From: Lutimonas vermicola
Lineage (GTDB): Bacteria; Bacteroidota; Bacteroidia; Flavobacteriales; Flavobacteriaceae
Assembly (NCBI RefSeq): GCF_038433205.1
Contig: NZ_JBCDNA010000001.1
Location: 1,612,001-1,676,000, forward strand
DNA length: 64,000 bases
Direction: 5' to 3'
Made by a program: the position numbers and the translations under genes. Positions 16,793 to 26,787 of the stretch are shown piece by piece. The notes beneath the pieces are model-generated. The model had not been told where the DNA came from, ran no database searches, and saw nothing but the letters and a program-made list of their open reading frames with translations. How positions within the stretch are numbered: the first letter of the stretch is position 1; each line of letters starts with the position of its first letter.

Positions 16793-19198
16793 CTATTTTG
16801 CTGTAATATGCAGCCTGTTAAATTCTTTAGTAACCACAAAAGAATTGTCTCCATTGATCTTTAATTTTCTAAGGTCAAGCACTTCATGATCTATGTCAAT
16901 TTTGGCAATTTTAAAGGGCAGGCCTTTTAAATTTATTTTAAAAGTGTCATAAGGAGTGGTATATTTTCCTGACTTGAACTGTTGAATCGTAAGTGATTTC
17001 TTTTTTCCTATCAGCTTTAAATCGCGTAAGCTAAACCTTCCCTTTTTATAATCATAGCCGTCATGAGCATCCTCATATACCTGAGAGGTTTCTTTTCCAT
17101 TCTTATAATAAACATCCAGAACGAGTTGATCTATCTGTTTTTCTCCCACGTATTGCTGAATCGGATACTTTGGAATAATGGCCCCTGCTTTGACAAAGAT
17201 TGGCATTGAATCAAGATCCGCATCTACCCATACTTCCTCTCCACCTATGTTTAGTTCGTCATCCCAGAAATTGTACCATTCGCCTTTGGGGATAAACATC
17301 CTTCTTCCTTTTGCATTAGGTTCGGCGATCGGGCAGGCCAGTATTTTTTCCCCAAAGATAAATTCATCATTCCTGTAATGCGTGTGAGGATCTTCCTGAT
17401 CGAATAAAACCAATGACTTCAAAATTGGAATTCCCTCTTCAGCATATCTCCAGAAAGCCGTATATAAATAAGGCAGCAATTGGTACCTGATCTCTATGAA
17501 TTTTCTAACAACATCGGTAATATTGGCTCCAAAACTCCAGGGTTCCTGATCTCCATGATCTCCGGAAGAGTGAGTTCTAAAAAAGGGATGAAACATACCC
17601 AATTGAATCCATCGGGCATAAAGTTCGCCGTTGGGTTGTTCGGCAAAACCACCAATATCAGATCCTACAAACGAGAATCCCGACATACTCAGGCGCTGTG
17701 CCTGAATATTGGCGATGTTCAAATGATCCCAGGTGGCAACATTATCACCGGTCCAGGTAGAAGTATAACGTTGTGTCCCCGAATATGCGGCCCTGGTAAT
17801 TACAAAGGGCCGTTTTGGGTAAGAGAATTTCTTTAAACCCTGATATGTAGCTCTCGCCATCTGCATACCATAAATATTATGCGCCTTTCTGTGGCTGCAC
17901 CTGTTGCCTTCGTAGTTATGTCTAACATCATCAGGAAATGTTTTTCCCGGAACATCCATAACAGCAGGTTCATTCATATCGTTCCAAACACCCTTCACGC
18001 CAATTTCTTCGATAAGTTCTTTGTACAACCCTGACCACCATTCGCGAACTTTAGGATCTGTAAAGTCCGGAAAAAAGCATTCTCCCGGCCATACCTTACC
18101 CTTCATATACGGGCCATCTGCTCTTTTACAGAAATAATCCTTTTCCAGGGCTTCCCTGAAGATATTATAATCCATATCAATCTTGATACCGGGGTCAATA
18201 ATGGCAATGGTTTTAAACCCTTTATCTTCTAATTCCCTGACCATTCTTTTAGGGTCAGGAAAATATTCTTTATTCCAGGTAAAACACCTGAATCCATCCA
18301 TATAATCTATATCAAGGTAAATGGCGTCACATGGGATCTTTAATTTTCTAAATTTATTTGTAATAGCCTTTACATTAGACTCCGGGTAATAACTCCATTT
18401 ACACTGATGGTAACCCAATGACCACAGCGGTGGTAACTGATGCGGCTTACCGGTAAGGTCGGTGTATGAGGCGACCACATCGGTCATATCAGGGCCATAA
18501 ATGAAATAATAGTTCATTTCGCCTCCCATTGCCCAATAACTTGTCACATTTCTTTGTTCTGCACAAAAATCAAAAAAGGATCTGAATGTATTGTCAAAAA
18601 ATATCCCATAGGCCTTGGAATGATGCAGGCCTACATAAAAGGGGATGGATTTATAAATAGGATCCGTATCCCTTCCGTAAGCGTAAGAATCTGTTACCCA
18701 ATTCTCAAAGCGTTTTCCTTTCAAATTAATGTGCACCGGTTTATCTCCCAGGCCATAATAAGCCTCACTATCCTGAGATACTTTTGACATTTTCACAATG
18801 TCGCCTCCGAATTCATAACTTTCTTCCCAATGAAATCCAGTTTCATCTTCGCAGATCAGTTCTCCGTTTTTAACTTCATATATGGATTTTCTCAAATCCT
18901 TTTTGGCGATTTTGCAGATCAGCTTCGAAGTAGTGATGATATAATGAGTATCATTTTCTTCCAGTTCCAAATGGTTATATCCTTCACTCGCATATTTTGT
19001 GATGGCATACGAAAAATCATTGTCAAAAATTGTTTTTGTGCTGTATCTGAATCGTAAAACACTGTCTCGTCTTACGGTAACCTGAAGCACTACATAGTTC
19101 TCGGTGGTAAAGTAAAAAGTATCAACATCTTTTCTGTAGGATATTATTTTAGAAGGAAATAAGTTTCCTTTACTTTCCAGCTCTGTATTTAGAATCAT
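16793..19198 (-). CDS. GH31 alpha-glucosidase
   Basis: The 801-residue protein is a glycoside hydrolase of family 31, which releases glucose from alpha-glucosides. An N-terminal beta-sandwich (about 1-230) leads to the catalytic barrel with QCKWSYYPESNV, YLDIDYMDGFRCFTW, the nucleophile Asp407 in GVWNDMNEP and the probable acid/base Asp485 in TWTGDN. A C-terminal beta domain follows (from about 640). There is no signal peptide, so it acts in the cytoplasm, possibly on internal alpha-glucan or imported maltodextrin. It lies just downstream of glgB but has its own promoter after a terminator, so it is probably expressed separately from the glycogen operon. Confidence 0.95.
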   Translation of the reverse strand: MILNTELESKGNLFPSKIISYRKDVDTFYFTTENYVVLQVTVRRDSVLRFRYSTKTIFDNDFSYAITKYASEGYNHLELEENDTHYIITTSKLICKIAKKDLRKSIYEVKNGELICEDETGFHWEESYEFGGDIVKMSKVSQDSEAYYGLGDKPVHINLKGKRFENWVTDSYAYGRDTDPIYKSIPFYVGLHHSKAYGIFFDNTFRSFFDFCAEQRNVTSYWAMGGEMNYYFIYGPDMTDVVASYTDLTGKPHQLPPLWSLGYHQCKWSYYPESNVKAITNKFRKLKIPCDAIYLDIDYMDGFRCFTWNKEYFPDPKRMVRELEDKGFKTIAIIDPGIKIDMDYNIFREALEKDYFCKRADGPYMKGKVWPGECFFPDFTDPKVREWWSGLYKELIEEIGVKGVWNDMNEPAVMDVPGKTFPDDVRHNYEGNRCSHRKAHNIYGMQMARATYQGLKKFSYPKRPFVITRAAYSGTQRYTSTWTGDNVATWDHLNIANIQAQRLSMSGFSFVGSDIGGFAEQPNGELYARWIQLGMFHPFFRTHSSGDHGDQEPWSFGANITDVVRKFIEIRYQLLPYLYTAFWRYAEEGIPILKSLVLFDQEDPHTHYRNDEFIFGEKILACPIAEPNAKGRRMFIPKGEWYNFWDDELNIGGEEVWVDADLDSMPIFVKAGAIIPKYPIQQYVGEKQIDQLVLDVYYKNGKETSQVYEDAHDGYDYKKGRFSLRDLKLIGKKKSLTIQQFKSGKYTTPYDTFKINLKGLPFKIAKIDIDHEVLDLRKLKINGDNSFVVTKEFNRLHITAK

Positions 19199-19213
19199 AG
19201 CTCTTCATTTTAT

Positions 19214-19228
19214 CTGCCTGACAGGCAG
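19214..19228. promoter_or_regulatory. Perfect 7-1-7 palindrome in the GH31 leader
   Basis: CTGCCTG-A-CAGGCAG is the most GC-rich stretch of an otherwise AT-rich gap. It lies between the predicted start site and the GH31 start codon, 16 bases from the latter. It could be a repressor operator or a leader hairpin. Confidence 0.4.
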
Positions 19229-19244
19229 TATATTTCATTGCAGA

Positions 19245-19274
19245 CAAACCTAATAAAATTCGCTAATTCCCAAC
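19245..19274 (-). promoter_or_regulatory. Promoter of the GH31 gene
   Basis: On the minus strand TAGGTTTG (19252-19245) matches TAnnTTTG. GTTG (19274-19271) sits 18 bases upstream and is one mismatch from the -33 TTTG. Confidence 0.55.
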
Positions 19275-19285
19275 GTATGGATCTT

Positions 19286-19334
19286 TTAAAAATACCTCCT
19301 TATTTTTATGAAAAGTTTAAAAATAAGAAGGTAT
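19286..19334 (-). terminator. Terminator after glgB (end of glycogen operon)
   Basis: On the minus strand a 17-bp stem with one G-U pair (arms 19334-19318 and 19308-19292) and a 9-base loop is followed by TTTTT. It lies 26 bases past the glgB stop. Confidence 0.8.
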
Positions 19335-19359
19335 CTGTGATAAAAGTTTAAAATCTCTA

Positions 19360-21270
19360 CTATATGATCTCAAAGGCAACCAAACTCAAAGGCGGAAGCG
19401 TAACTGCAGCAGAATAAGGCCTCCCGTCTCTTGATTTCTTTTTTATACCAATCTCCTTTGAATTGCTGATCCCACTTCCAAAGTACTTTTTAAAATCACT
19501 ATTGAGTATCTGTTTCAGCTTTCCTTTGCGCGGCAGCCCAATCTCGTAATCTTTTCTAACAACTGAAGTGAAATTACATATCACAACTACATCATTCTTT
19601 TCATCATGACCCTTTCTAATATAAGAGATCACAGAATTCTCATGGTCACCATAATTGATCCATTCAAAACCTTCGGTACTAAAAGCCTTTTCATAAAGGG
19701 CTGGTGTATTTTTATAAAAGGAATTGAGATCTTTTACAAAGGTTTGTAACCCTTTGTGGGGTTTGAATTCTAGTAAATGCCAGTCTAAACTCTGAGCAAA
19801 ATTCCATTCAGACGACTGACCAAATTCACCTCCCTGAAAGATTAGTTTGGTGCCGGGGTGGGTATACATATATGCATATAACAATCTTAAATTTGCGAAA
19901 CGCTGCCATTCGTCTCCAGGCATTTTACCTAAAAGTGATTTCTTACCATATACTACTTCATCATGCGACAAGGGCAACATGAATTTTTCAGAAAACGCAT
20001 AGGCTAGACTAAAAGTAATCTCATTCTGATGGTGCTTTCTGTAAATGGGATCCTTTGAGAAATACTCCAAAGTATCATGCATCCAACCCATCATCCATTT
20101 CATTCCAAAGCCCAACCCTCCATAAGACACGTCATTCGTTACTCCTGTGTAGGCTGTTGATTCTTCGGCTATGGTCTGAATACCGTCAAAACTGGCATAG
20201 ACTTCATGGTTAAATTCCTTAAGGAATTCAACAGCTTCCAAATTTTCTCTTCCTCCATAAATATTTGGTTCCCATTCTCCTTCTTCACGAGAATAGTCAA
20301 GATATAGCATAGATGCAACCGCATCAACCCTCAAGCCATCTATATGATATTTGTCAAACCAGTAAAATGCATTACTGATCAAAAATGATTTTACCTCATT
20401 CCTGCCATAATTAAAAATCAAACTTTTCCAGTCTTGATGATAACCTCTGCGTGGATCAGGATGCTCATACAAATGACTTCCGTCAAAAAATCCAAGACCG
20501 TGGTCATCTGACGGGAAATGTGACGGAACCCAATCAAGAATAATCCCAATATCATTTTGGTGCAATCGGTCGCATAATTTCATAAAACCTTTGGCTGACC
20601 CGAATCTTGAGGTAGGTGCAAAGTAACCTATTAGTTGATAGCCCCATGAAGGATCAAACGGATATTCCATCACAGGCATAAATTCTACATGGGTAAAATT
20701 CATTTTCTTTAAATAATCAACCAAATTATCGGCCAGCTGATCATAACTTAAAAAACTGTCATCATCTTCATTTCTCATCCAGGAGCCCAAATGAACCTCA
20801 TATACTGCATAGGGTTTATCGAGACCATTTTTATCTTTTCGATAACCCATCCATGCCTTATCCTTCCATTTATAACCTTCTATATTTGAAATAACAGATG
20901 CAGTATTGGGTGGTTTTTCATATGAAAAGGCATAAGGATCAGACTTTTCTGTGACAATATTGTTGTGGTTTGATTTGATCTTGTACTTATAGCGCATGCC
21001 TTCCTTCGCATCGGGGACAAATCCCTCCCAAATACCGGATGCGTCCCAGCGAACATTGAGTCGATGCTGTTTTTCATTCCAAAAATTAAAGTCTCCTATA
21101 ACAGAAACCGACTCTGCCGAAGGCGCCCAAACCGCAAAATATGTTCCTTCAACTCCGTTAACCGTAACAGGATGAGAACCAAACTTTTCGTAGAGCCTGA
21201 AATGCTTTCCTGATTTGAATAAATTGATGTCAAAATCGGTAAATAGACTATATGTAATTACTTCTGCCAT
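19360..21270 (-). CDS. glgB: 1,4-alpha-glucan branching enzyme
   Basis: The 636-residue protein is a GH13 glycogen branching enzyme, which cuts alpha-1,4 chains and re-attaches them in alpha-1,6 linkage. It has a CBM48 module (about 25-125; GTYFAVWAPSAESVSVIGDF), the catalytic barrel with GLRVDAVASMLYLDYSR (nucleophile Asp316), TIAEESTAYTGV (acid/base Glu369) and LSHDEVVYGK, and a C-terminal beta domain. It has the short N-terminus, lacking the extra module of the E. coli enzyme. It is the last gene of the operon, 4 bases after the maltokinase stop, and branches the polymer made by GlgE and the synthases. Confidence 0.97.
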   Translation of the reverse strand: MAEVITYSLFTDFDINLFKSGKHFRLYEKFGSHPVTVNGVEGTYFAVWAPSAESVSVIGDFNFWNEKQHRLNVRWDASGIWEGFVPDAKEGMRYKYKIKSNHNNIVTEKSDPYAFSYEKPPNTASVISNIEGYKWKDKAWMGYRKDKNGLDKPYAVYEVHLGSWMRNEDDDSFLSYDQLADNLVDYLKKMNFTHVEFMPVMEYPFDPSWGYQLIGYFAPTSRFGSAKGFMKLCDRLHQNDIGIILDWVPSHFPSDDHGLGFFDGSHLYEHPDPRRGYHQDWKSLIFNYGRNEVKSFLISNAFYWFDKYHIDGLRVDAVASMLYLDYSREEGEWEPNIYGGRENLEAVEFLKEFNHEVYASFDGIQTIAEESTAYTGVTNDVSYGGLGFGMKWMMGWMHDTLEYFSKDPIYRKHHQNEITFSLAYAFSEKFMLPLSHDEVVYGKKSLLGKMPGDEWQRFANLRLLYAYMYTHPGTKLIFQGGEFGQSSEWNFAQSLDWHLLEFKPHKGLQTFVKDLNSFYKNTPALYEKAFSTEGFEWINYGDHENSVISYIRKGHDEKNDVVVICNFTSVVRKDYEIGLPRKGKLKQILNSDFKKYFGSGISNSKEIGIKKKSRDGRPYSAAVTLPPLSLVAFEII

Positions 21271-21274
21271 GTGA

Positions 21275-22903
21275 TTAATGATTTAAAATATTAGAAATTC
21301 CCTTTAAAGGAATCAGCGCCCATTGCGGTCTTGAATTCAATTCATATCCAATTTCATATACTGCCTTTTCAAGCAAACAGTATTTAAGAATAAAAATGCG
21401 CTCTTGGTTATAGCCAATGTTTAGATTGGCATTTTGTATTTCTTCTGTATAAGTGCCCAGAAAAACGCTGGTAAAATAACTATACAGAATCTCAGCTGCC
21501 TTAAACAGTTCCTCCTGTGACCTGTTGTATGATTCAGGGTTGTTGAAAATTGTGGCATATATGGCATAATGAAACGACCTGAAAAGCCCGGCCACATCTT
21601 TTAATGGCGGCTGTTTGACTTTCCTGTCGCGTATCGTACTTTCGGGCTCCCCTTCAAAATCAAGAATGAAAAAATCCCCATCGGTCACAAGAATCTGACC
21701 CAAATGATAATCCCCGTGCACTCTAATTCGTTCCCCCTTAAGTTTGGTCCAGTCAAAGTTGGTTATGCGCTTCCTGATCAGGTTCTTTTTTTCTAAAAAC
21801 TCTTTGGCCAGATCCAGGGCCATCCCATCGAGTTTATGCATTCGGTTCTCAATGGTATTGAGCCTGTTCTGAAACTGATACAGTAACCTGTTTTTAAGCC
21901 AAACCTCGTAATCTCCGTTAAAATGATTTGGAGTAAAAGCAGTATCCTCAAATTCAGAGCCAAGCACAATGTGCATTTCTGCTGTTCTAATTGCCAGCTG
22001 CCTGATCTTTACCAATACATTAAGCCCTACCCAGTCAATGATCTCGGGCCTTACCTCGTTGATCTGAAGCCTTTCGAACATATCAACAGTTGGCAGGGTA
22101 TCAATAGCGATATGTTTTGCACTTAAGTTTAGAAAAACACCGTGAAGCTCCTTGAGCATATAATCCCAGGCATCACCCTCGTTAGGCACCAATTTCTGCA
22201 TCAGTGCGATGGTGACATTTACTTCATCAGAATCAATAATGTTTAAACTTCCCTGATAAGCCGGTGTATTGTGAAAATCCTTTATTTCGGTGAGGAACCT
22301 GCTCATTTCATAATCAGGATTCTTATCGGCGAATATTCTTCTGAAGAATTTTAAAACATATTGTTCATTATAAATTATGGATGTATTGCTCTGTTCGAGT
22401 CCCATGAATCTTGAGGATTCATATACAACGTCCTTGAACGACTCGCTCCTGTGATATTGCACCTTGGTCCGGTCAAAAGGAGCGGCCCCTAAAATTCGCT
22501 CAAACACGAGTTTTCTAAAAGCCTCGAGATTGATGGCATCTATAATATAACCCTTTTGACCTTGAATTTTAATCGGTAAAATCCTATCGCTTTTTGCAAA
22601 ATCAACATCCGTTACAAAAGCTATCGGCAAAAAATAATGATGGTAAAATGCCTCGACAAAATCGATTTCCAGCAACAGTCCGAAATATACTTCTCCATGT
22701 TGCTGTATCCTGAAATATTCACTCAGTTCAATATACTTGAGTTTACTGGCCTTACCGCCGTACCATCTTTGTCTGATAATATAATCCTCAAGCACTTCAG
22801 ACAAAAATACCTTGATAAAATCCTTATTCTCAAGCAAATCTTCCCATACCCCCTCAAATTCAAAGGCAGCCTGTGGTATTGTTTTGATGATTTTATCCGG
22901 CAT
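21275..22903 (-). CDS. mak: Maltokinase (Mak/Pep2-like), stand-alone
   Basis: The 542-residue protein matches maltokinase, which phosphorylates maltose with ATP to maltose-1-phosphate, the substrate of GlgE. The N-terminal cap has the family motif RQRWYGGKASKLKYIEL. The kinase core carries VLKFFRR, and the catalytic/metal region RVHGDYHLGQILVT with FILDFEGEP downstream. In many bacteria this domain is fused to trehalose synthase (TreS); here it is separate and no TreS gene is in the window. It lies between glgE and glgB with 3- and 4-base gaps, so it belongs to the glycogen operon. Confidence 0.92.
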   Translation of the reverse strand: MPDKIIKTIPQAAFEFEGVWEDLLENKDFIKVFLSEVLEDYIIRQRWYGGKASKLKYIELSEYFRIQQHGEVYFGLLLEIDFVEAFYHHYFLPIAFVTDVDFAKSDRILPIKIQGQKGYIIDAINLEAFRKLVFERILGAAPFDRTKVQYHRSESFKDVVYESSRFMGLEQSNTSIIYNEQYVLKFFRRIFADKNPDYEMSRFLTEIKDFHNTPAYQGSLNIIDSDEVNVTIALMQKLVPNEGDAWDYMLKELHGVFLNLSAKHIAIDTLPTVDMFERLQINEVRPEIIDWVGLNVLVKIRQLAIRTAEMHIVLGSEFEDTAFTPNHFNGDYEVWLKNRLLYQFQNRLNTIENRMHKLDGMALDLAKEFLEKKNLIRKRITNFDWTKLKGERIRVHGDYHLGQILVTDGDFFILDFEGEPESTIRDRKVKQPPLKDVAGLFRSFHYAIYATIFNNPESYNRSQEELFKAAEILYSYFTSVFLGTYTEEIQNANLNIGYNQERIFILKYCLLEKAVYEIGYELNSRPQWALIPLKGISNILNH

Positions 22904-22906
22904 AAG

Positions 22907-24844
22907 TTATTTGATTAATTCGAAAATATGAAAAGGCATATTAGGGTGTAATTCCACAAAATTCCATTCTCCGTCCCATGTATATGTTATGTCTGGCAAT
23001 ATATCCCGCATCTGGAACTGGTCATTGGCTCCTATGCCCAAGTCATATATCGGTAACTGAACCGTTCCTCTTTGGGCGTGATGATGATCAAGGCTGATTA
23101 CCACAAATATGTTACTTGTTTTATCGTCATTCCATTTATAAAATGCCATCAACTGATCATTATCAATATGGCAGAATTTGATGTTGTTGGTTTGCTGTAA
23201 AGCTTCATGTTCCCTTCTCGCATTATTGATCCCGGAGATCAGTTTAATGAGCCAATTATCCACGGTCCAGTCATAGTGTCGTACCTGAAACTTTTCTGAA
23301 TTCAAATACTCTTCCCTTCCCGGAAGAGCGGCACTGATCATTTGCTCAAATACAGGGCCATAAATACCTATGTTTGAGCTCAACGTGGCAGCCAGGACAT
23401 ATCGCTGTATGTGTTTGGACTCATTGGCTCCCTGCAAATGAAAAGGGTTTATATCAGGAGTATTGGGCCAAAAATTGGGGCGCATGTACTCCGCCTGTTC
23501 GGTCTTGGTCAATTCTTCCACGTAGCCGATCAATTCGTGTTTGTTATCGCGCCAGGTAAAATAGGTATATGACTGAGAATAACCTTGTTTGGCCAATTGC
23601 TGCATGATTTTGGGCCGGGTAAATGCCTCGGCAAGAAAAATGATATCCGAATGTTTTTTTCTCACCTCATCGATGACCCAATTCCAAAAATAAAAAGGTT
23701 TTGTGTGCGGGTTATCCACCCTGAAAATTTTAATACCACAATCTATCCAGAAAAACAGAATATCGAGACATTCCTGCCAAAGATTTTTAAAGTCTTCAGA
23801 TTCAAAATAGATGGGAAGTATGTCCTGGTATTTTTTTGGCGGATTTTCAGCGTATTGAACAGTTCCATCGGGCCTCCACTTAAACCAGGAAGGGTGTTCT
23901 TTTACCCAGGGATGATCAGGAGCTGCCTGCAAGGCATAATCCATTGCAATCTCAATATCAAGTTCTTTGGCTTTAGCTATCAATTCTTTAAAATCATCAA
24001 GTGAACCCAGATCAGGATGGATGTCTTTATGACCTCCGAGCCTTGAACCAATGCCCCAACAAGACCCCACATCTCCTTCTACGGTGACGGTGGTATTATT
24101 CTTGCCTTTTCTGTTTACCTCTCCAATGGGATGAACCGGAGGGAAATAAAGGGTATCAAAACCCATATCAGCTACCCTGTTCAACAGTGGAATACAATCT
24201 TTAAAGGTTCCGTGTTTATTTGGTTGCCCGGATGATGACCTTGGGAAGAACTCGTACCAGGTACTGAACAAGGCTTTTGTCCTGTCAACATAAACACCTA
24301 ATTCCTCGGAATAATTAGCCAGAAATTTTTCAGGGTATTTTTCAAATAATGACCTGAGCCTGTCTGACACCGCTTGTGTAACCGCTTCGTCATAAGAGGC
24401 TTCATTTTTGAACAGCGCAATTGTCTTTTTCAAATATGCTTTTTCTGATGGAACTACCCTTTCCATAATTGCCTCAAGATAAAGACTGCCCTCTTCCAAT
24501 TCTGAGCTTACGTGTTGCCCATCAGCAATCTTCCTGCCGATACCATATTGCCAGTTTAATGCATAATCCACCCAACCCTCAATCTTATAGGCATAAGCAC
24601 CTTGTTTTTGAACTTTGAATGAGCCATACCACTCATCATTGTGACCAGGTACCATCCTTGATTCCTGCCATTTTTTTTCATTCTGATGCTTGTACAATAC
24701 TGATGCTGCAAGCACATCGTGTCCGTCAGCTAAAATATCAGCCGAAACATTCACTACTTGACCAACAACCCTTTTTATGGAAAATATTCCCCCATTGATC
24801 TCAGGTGAAACTCGATCAACAACTACTCTTTGTTGCTTTTGCAT
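22907..24844 (-). CDS. glgE: Maltose-1-phosphate maltosyltransferase GlgE
   Basis: The 645-residue GH13 protein extends alpha-1,4-glucan by transferring maltosyl units from alpha-maltose-1-phosphate. It has the N-terminal domain and helical insert typical of GlgE, then the barrel with DTLYFPPVHPIGEVNRKGKN, the nucleophile Asp377 in IFRVDNPHTKPF and the acid/base Glu406 in FLAEAFTRPK. A C-terminal beta domain ends the protein. Length and motifs are normal for the family. It is followed by maltokinase and branching enzyme and preceded by glgC (17-base gap). The full set of partners supports the GlgE pathway rather than a general amylase. Confidence 0.97.
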   Translation of the reverse strand: MQKQQRVVVDRVSPEINGGIFSIKRVVGQVVNVSADILADGHDVLAASVLYKHQNEKKWQESRMVPGHNDEWYGSFKVQKQGAYAYKIEGWVDYALNWQYGIGRKIADGQHVSSELEEGSLYLEAIMERVVPSEKAYLKKTIALFKNEASYDEAVTQAVSDRLRSLFEKYPEKFLANYSEELGVYVDRTKALFSTWYEFFPRSSSGQPNKHGTFKDCIPLLNRVADMGFDTLYFPPVHPIGEVNRKGKNNTTVTVEGDVGSCWGIGSRLGGHKDIHPDLGSLDDFKELIAKAKELDIEIAMDYALQAAPDHPWVKEHPSWFKWRPDGTVQYAENPPKKYQDILPIYFESEDFKNLWQECLDILFFWIDCGIKIFRVDNPHTKPFYFWNWVIDEVRKKHSDIIFLAEAFTRPKIMQQLAKQGYSQSYTYFTWRDNKHELIGYVEELTKTEQAEYMRPNFWPNTPDINPFHLQGANESKHIQRYVLAATLSSNIGIYGPVFEQMISAALPGREEYLNSEKFQVRHYDWTVDNWLIKLISGINNARREHEALQQTNNIKFCHIDNDQLMAFYKWNDDKTSNIFVVISLDHHHAQRGTVQLPIYDLGIGANDQFQMRDILPDITYTWDGEWNFVELHPNMPFHIFELIK

Positions 24845-24861
24845 ACTTGATAAATTCAGTC

Positions 24862-26127
24862 TTAAATAACGTATCCCTTAGGGATTATCGCTCCTTTTTT
24901 AATAACCACGATACCATCCCTAATACAGTACAGGTCATTTTCCTCGTCTTTTAAATGATCTCCTCCATTAATCCTGACGTCATCACCTATACGGCAATTT
25001 TTGTCGATTATCGTATTCTTTATAAAGCAACGTTCTCCGATACCCATAAGTATGCTTGTCTTGTTATTGTTGATTTCGTCAAGGGTTTCATATGAATCAT
25101 TACCCATCATATAGGTATTAATGACCGTTGATTCACTTCCGATTCTCGACCTGATTCCAATGACCGACTTGTCAATTTTAGCCGCATGGACGATACAACC
25201 TTCCCCAATCACACTTCTGTTTAGGGTAGTTCCGGATATTTTAGAAGTTGGCAACATCCTGGCCCTTGTATAGATTCTTCTATCTTTGTTATACAGGTCA
25301 AAGGCCGGAATATCATCCGTCAATCCCAGGTTGGCTTCAAAGAACGAATCTATATTTCCTATATCGGTCCAATATCCTTCATATTGGTAACTTACTATTT
25401 TATGCTCCCCTAGCGCCTGAGGAATGATTTCTTTCCCAAAATCATTCGTGTCGGGATTTTTCATCAATTCGATCAGCAGATCCCTGTTAAAGATATAAAT
25501 ACCCATCGAAGCAAGGTAATTTCTACCTTCTGATTTCATTTCATCGCTAACCTCAGAAGTCCAGTCGGGTAAAAGCTTTTCGTCCGGCTTTTCAATAAAT
25601 GAGGTAACTTCATTATTGTCGTCTGATTTTAATATTCCAAATGAAGTGGCATCTTTTGAATTTACAGGTATAGTAGCTATGGAAATTTTAGCACCATCCT
25701 TTACATGCTGATCAATCATCAGGTTATAGTCCATTTGGTATAACTGGTCTCCTGAAAGTATCAGTGCATATTCAAAATCATGCCTGAGAAAATGATGCAT
25801 ACTCTGCCGTACCGCGTCTGCAGTTCCCTGAAACCAGGTATCACTCATAGGAGTCTGCTCCGCTGCAAGCACATCTACAAAGGCCTGGCTGAAAAAGCTA
25901 AAGTGATACGTATTTTTAATGTGCCTGTTCAAAGAAGCAGAATTGAACTGGGTTAACACATACATCCTTTTTATCTCAGAATTTATACAATTGGAAATCG
26001 GAATGTCAACCAGTCGGTATTTACCTGCTATTGGAACTGCAGGTTTGGACCTGCTTTGAGTTAATGGGTAAAGTCGGGAACCTTGTCCTCCTCCTAGTAT
26101 AATTCCTAAAGTTTTTTTACTGAACAT
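24862..26127 (-). CDS. glgC: Glucose-1-phosphate adenylyltransferase
   Basis: The 421-residue enzyme makes ADP-glucose from glucose-1-phosphate and ATP, the donor for both glycogen synthases encoded upstream. The nucleotidyl-transferase domain shows GGGQGSRLYPLTQSRSKPAV near residue 11, RLVDIPISNCINS and GTADAVRQ. The C-terminal left-handed beta-helix holds hexapeptide repeats (for example IGEGCIVHAAKIDKSVIGI). It starts 3 bases after the stop of the GlgA C-terminal gene. Allosteric control is usual for the family, but the effector cannot be read from the sequence. Confidence 0.97.
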   Translation of the reverse strand: MFSKKTLGIILGGGQGSRLYPLTQSRSKPAVPIAGKYRLVDIPISNCINSEIKRMYVLTQFNSASLNRHIKNTYHFSFFSQAFVDVLAAEQTPMSDTWFQGTADAVRQSMHHFLRHDFEYALILSGDQLYQMDYNLMIDQHVKDGAKISIATIPVNSKDATSFGILKSDDNNEVTSFIEKPDEKLLPDWTSEVSDEMKSEGRNYLASMGIYIFNRDLLIELMKNPDTNDFGKEIIPQALGEHKIVSYQYEGYWTDIGNIDSFFEANLGLTDDIPAFDLYNKDRRIYTRARMLPTSKISGTTLNRSVIGEGCIVHAAKIDKSVIGIRSRIGSESTVINTYMMGNDSYETLDEINNNKTSILMGIGERCFIKNTIIDKNCRIGDDVRINGGDHLKDEENDLYCIRDGIVVIKKGAIIPKGYVI

Positions 26128-26130
26128 ATT

Positions 26131-26787
26131 TTACGGGGTTAAAGATTTGTATAAAGTTAAATAATCTTGAGCTGAATTATCCCACGAATGGTCAATTCTC
26201 ATGCATTTTTTTCTGATCCTTTTCAATTCCTTCTTATTTTTATATAATTCCTTGGCCCGGTTTATTGAATCGCATACATCCTGTACGGAGGCTTGTATAT
26301 GACAGATTCCAAATCCACCGTCACCCAGGTCGATTACCGTATCATTTAACCCTCCTGTTCTTCTAACAATCGGAATTGTTCCGTAACGCAGGGCATACAT
26401 CTGATTCAAGCCGCAGGGTTCAACCCTTGATGGCATCAAAAGAAAATCAGCTGCTGCATATAGTTGATGAGCCAAAGCCTCATCAAAACCAATGACGCAT
26501 GCATAGTTTCTATTAAAATGTATCCTCAAGGATTTCAATTCAGATTCTATCGAATCTTTACCTGCCCCTAAAATGAACAGTGAACAATCCTTTTTTAACA
26601 TCGATTTATATACTACAGCCGGAAACAAATCTGCCCCCTTTTCATAAACCAATCGTCCAATAAAGACAAATAAAGGCAATGACTCATCAAGCCCGAATCT
26701 TTTGCACAGCTCAGACTTATTGGGCTCTTTCCCCCTTGTAACATTGGTAATTTCGAGGGTTCTGTCCAATAATTTCTGCTTCATCAA
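26131..26787 (-). CDS. glgA: Glycogen synthase GlgA, C-terminal (donor-binding) half
   Basis: The 218-residue protein is the second Rossmann domain of a GT5 glycogen synthase, encoded alone. It retains the ADP-glucose binding and catalytic residues: Arg45 and Lys50 in GRLVYEKGAD, and Glu123 in SRVEPCGLNQMYALRYGT, followed by PIVRRTGGLNDTV. It begins at the interdomain linker (CKRFGLDESLPLFVFIGRL) and lacks the N-terminal domain, which is encoded at 27986-28789. The ATG overlaps the stop of the GT4 gene by 4 bases (ATGA). With the other half the total is 485 residues, close to an intact GlgA (about 477). It probably forms a two-chain enzyme; loss of function is the alternative. Confidence 0.88.
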   Translation of the reverse strand: MMKQKLLDRTLEITNVTRGKEPNKSELCKRFGLDESLPLFVFIGRLVYEKGADLFPAVVYKSMLKKDCSLFILGAGKDSIESELKSLRIHFNRNYACVIGFDEALAHQLYAAADFLLMPSRVEPCGLNQMYALRYGTIPIVRRTGGLNDTVIDLGDGGFGICHIQASVQDVCDSINRAKELYKNKKELKRIRKKCMRIDHSWDNSAQDYLTLYKSLTP

